This document shows, one piece after another, positions 5,697 through 6,682 of a stretch of DNA of 6,682 nucleotides. Where the stretch lies: assembly GCA_046724665.1 (NCBI GenBank), contig JBKOWZ010000068.1, positions 1-6,682 on the forward strand, in the 5' to 3' direction. Both the position numbers and the translations under genes were made by a program. The notes beneath the pieces were generated by a model that was not told the DNA's origin, searched no databases, and saw only the letters and a list, made by a program, of their open reading frames with translations. The DNA comes from Actinocrinis sp046724665. Lineage in GTDB: Bacteria > Actinomycetota > Actinomycetes > Streptomycetales > Catenulisporaceae. How positions within the stretch are numbered: position 1 is the first letter of the stretch; the number at the start of each line of letters is the position of its first letter.

Positions 5697-6682
5697 ATGC
5701 GAGTGACGGTCTTCGGCACCTACGACGTCAAGGCGCACCCCCGGGTCGGAATCATCGCCGACGGTTTGCGCGCCCACGGCCACGAGGTGCAGGAGTGCAA
5801 CGCTCCGCTGGGCCTCGACACGGCCGCCCGCGTCGCCATCCTCGCGCAGCCGTGGCGGGTCCCGGTGCTGGTGGGCACGCTGGCCCGGCGCTGGCTGCGG
5901 CTCGCCCGCACCGCACGCCGCCAGCCGCGGCCCGATGTCGTGCTGGTGGGTTATCTGGGCCATTTCGACGTGCGGCTGGCGCGCCTGCTGTTCCGGCGCA
6001 CGCCGATCGTCCTCGACCACCTGATCGGCGCCAGCGACACGGCCCGCGACCGGCAGCTGTCCGGCGGATTCCGGCAGGTGCTGATGCGCGCGATCGACTC
6101 GGGGGCGCTGCGGTCGGCCGATCTGGTCGCCGTGGACACCGACGAGCATCTCAGCGCCCTGCCGGCGGAGTACCGAGACCGCGCCGTGGTGGTGCCGGTC
6201 GGCGCGCCGAGTCCCTGGTTCGACGCCGCACTCGCGCCGTCCGGCGGCGAGGACGACGAGCATCCGGGTTCGGATACGGACTCGGACGAGGACACTGAGG
6301 ACACTGATTCGCAGCGCCCGCTGCGGGTGCTGTTCTTCGGGCTCTACACGCCGTTGCAGGGAGCGCCGGTCATCGGACAGGCCCTGGCCCGGCTGGCTGA
6401 ATCACCGAAGACGCCGGTCGAGGTGACCATGGTCGGCAAGGGCCAGGACGGCGCGCAGACGCGGCAGGCGGCCGCCGCCAACGCCGCGGTGCGCTGGCTG
6501 GACTGGGTCGCCCCGGACGAACTGCCCGCGCTGGTCGCGCGGCACGACGTGTGCCTCGGCATCTTCGGCACCGGCCCGAAGGCGCTGCGCGTGGTGCCGA
6601 ACAAGGTCTTCCAGGGCGCGGCCGCGGGCTGCGCGATCGTCACCTCCGACACCCCGCCGCAGCGCCGCACGCTCGGCGAGGC
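5697..6682 (+). CDS. GT-B fold glycosyltransferase (family 4-like), C-terminus outside window
   Basis: 328 codons plus two bases are visible; the end lies beyond the window. Likely a cytoplasmic sugar-nucleotide-dependent glycosyltransferase with two Rossmann-like halves. The N-terminal half starts MRVTVFGTYDVKAHPRVGII and ADGLRAHGHEV (1-31), the pattern of family 4 acceptor domains. The C-terminal half starts at about 207 with PLRVLFFGLYTPLQGAPVI, continues VTMVGKGQD (243-251), and has PNKVFQGAAAGCAIVTSD (301-318), the donor-binding segment where family 4 enzymes usually read PNKVFEALAMG. Gln306 occupies the place often held by Glu, a replacement I believe occurs elsewhere in the family. Between the halves is an unusual acidic linker (185-204; 12 of 20 residues Asp/Glu). 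The ATG at 5697 has no ribosome site and is probably leaderless. Donor and acceptor are unknown; the divergent flippase-like gene suggests a lipid-linked or surface glycan. Confidence 0.88.
   Translation, partial: MRVTVFGTYDVKAHPRVGIIADGLRAHGHEVQECNAPLGLDTAARVAILAQPWRVPVLVGTLARRWLRLARTARRQPRPDVVLVGYLGHFDVRLARLLFRRTPIVLDHLIGASDTARDRQLSGGFRQVLMRAIDSGALRSADLVAVDTDEHLSALPAEYRDRAVVVPVGAPSPWFDAALAPSGGEDDEHPGSDTDSDEDTEDTDSQRPLRVLFFGLYTPLQGAPVIGQALARLAESPKTPVEVTMVGKGQDGAQTRQAAAANAAVRWLDWVAPDELPALVARHDVCLGIFGTGPKALRVVPNKVFQGAAAGCAIVTSDTPPQRRTLGE
6288..6305 (+). repeat. Perfect 9-bp tandem duplication inside the glycosyltransferase
   Basis: GAGGACACT occurs twice in direct succession and encodes Glu-Asp-Thr twice (residues 198-203). 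It lies in the acidic linker, among further TCGGA/ACGGA-type near-repeats at 6270-6287. The unit is a multiple of three, so the frame is kept. It looks like slipped-strand expansion. Confidence 0.85.

Overview
The window is very GC-rich DNA with the third-position GC bias, frequent GTG/TTG starts and gene families of a filamentous actinomycete (Streptomyces/Catenulispora-like). The exact genus cannot be read from the sequence. Six protein genes are supported, two of them cut by the window edges. I see no rRNA, tRNA, CRISPR array, transposase or prophage gene. The nearly continuous long open frames on the opposite strands are shadows caused by high GC.

Left part (1-2830): a NIT-type transmembrane sensor histidine kinase runs leftward out of the window. 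A lipoprotein of the glycine betaine/osmoprotectant-binding (OpuAC/ProX) family runs rightward. They share a 346-base divergent intergenic region with a plausible promoter for each, plus an imperfect 16-bp palindrome over the promoter of the binding-protein gene. The binding protein has no permease or ATPase gene beside it. The layout suggests that the kinase and the binding protein are functionally linked; this is inference.

Middle part (2830-4600): a strong 15-bp-stem hairpin, probably a terminator, precedes a small secreted protein of unknown function with four cysteines. It converges on a leftward amidohydrolase-2 family gene. In that protein the usual third metal/catalytic histidine position appears to be methionine.

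Right part (4599-6682): a leftward multi-pass membrane protein of the lysylphosphatidylglycerol synthase/flippase-like (UPF0104) family lies 58 bases upstream of the amidohydrolase, and the two may be co-transcribed. It diverges from a rightward GT-B glycosyltransferase that is cut by the window end. Only 48 bases separate the two divergent starts. Neither start has a Shine-Dalgarno sequence, and each has a -10-like TAnnnT box 6-8 bases before its start codon, so both mRNAs are probably leaderless and their promoters overlap. Together these genes look like part of a cell-surface glycan or glycolipid locus.

No clearly new system is evident. The most notable points are the orphan binding protein paired with a NIT kinase, the interlocked leaderless promoters, the altered amidohydrolase motif, and an expanding acidic linker inside the glycosyltransferase.
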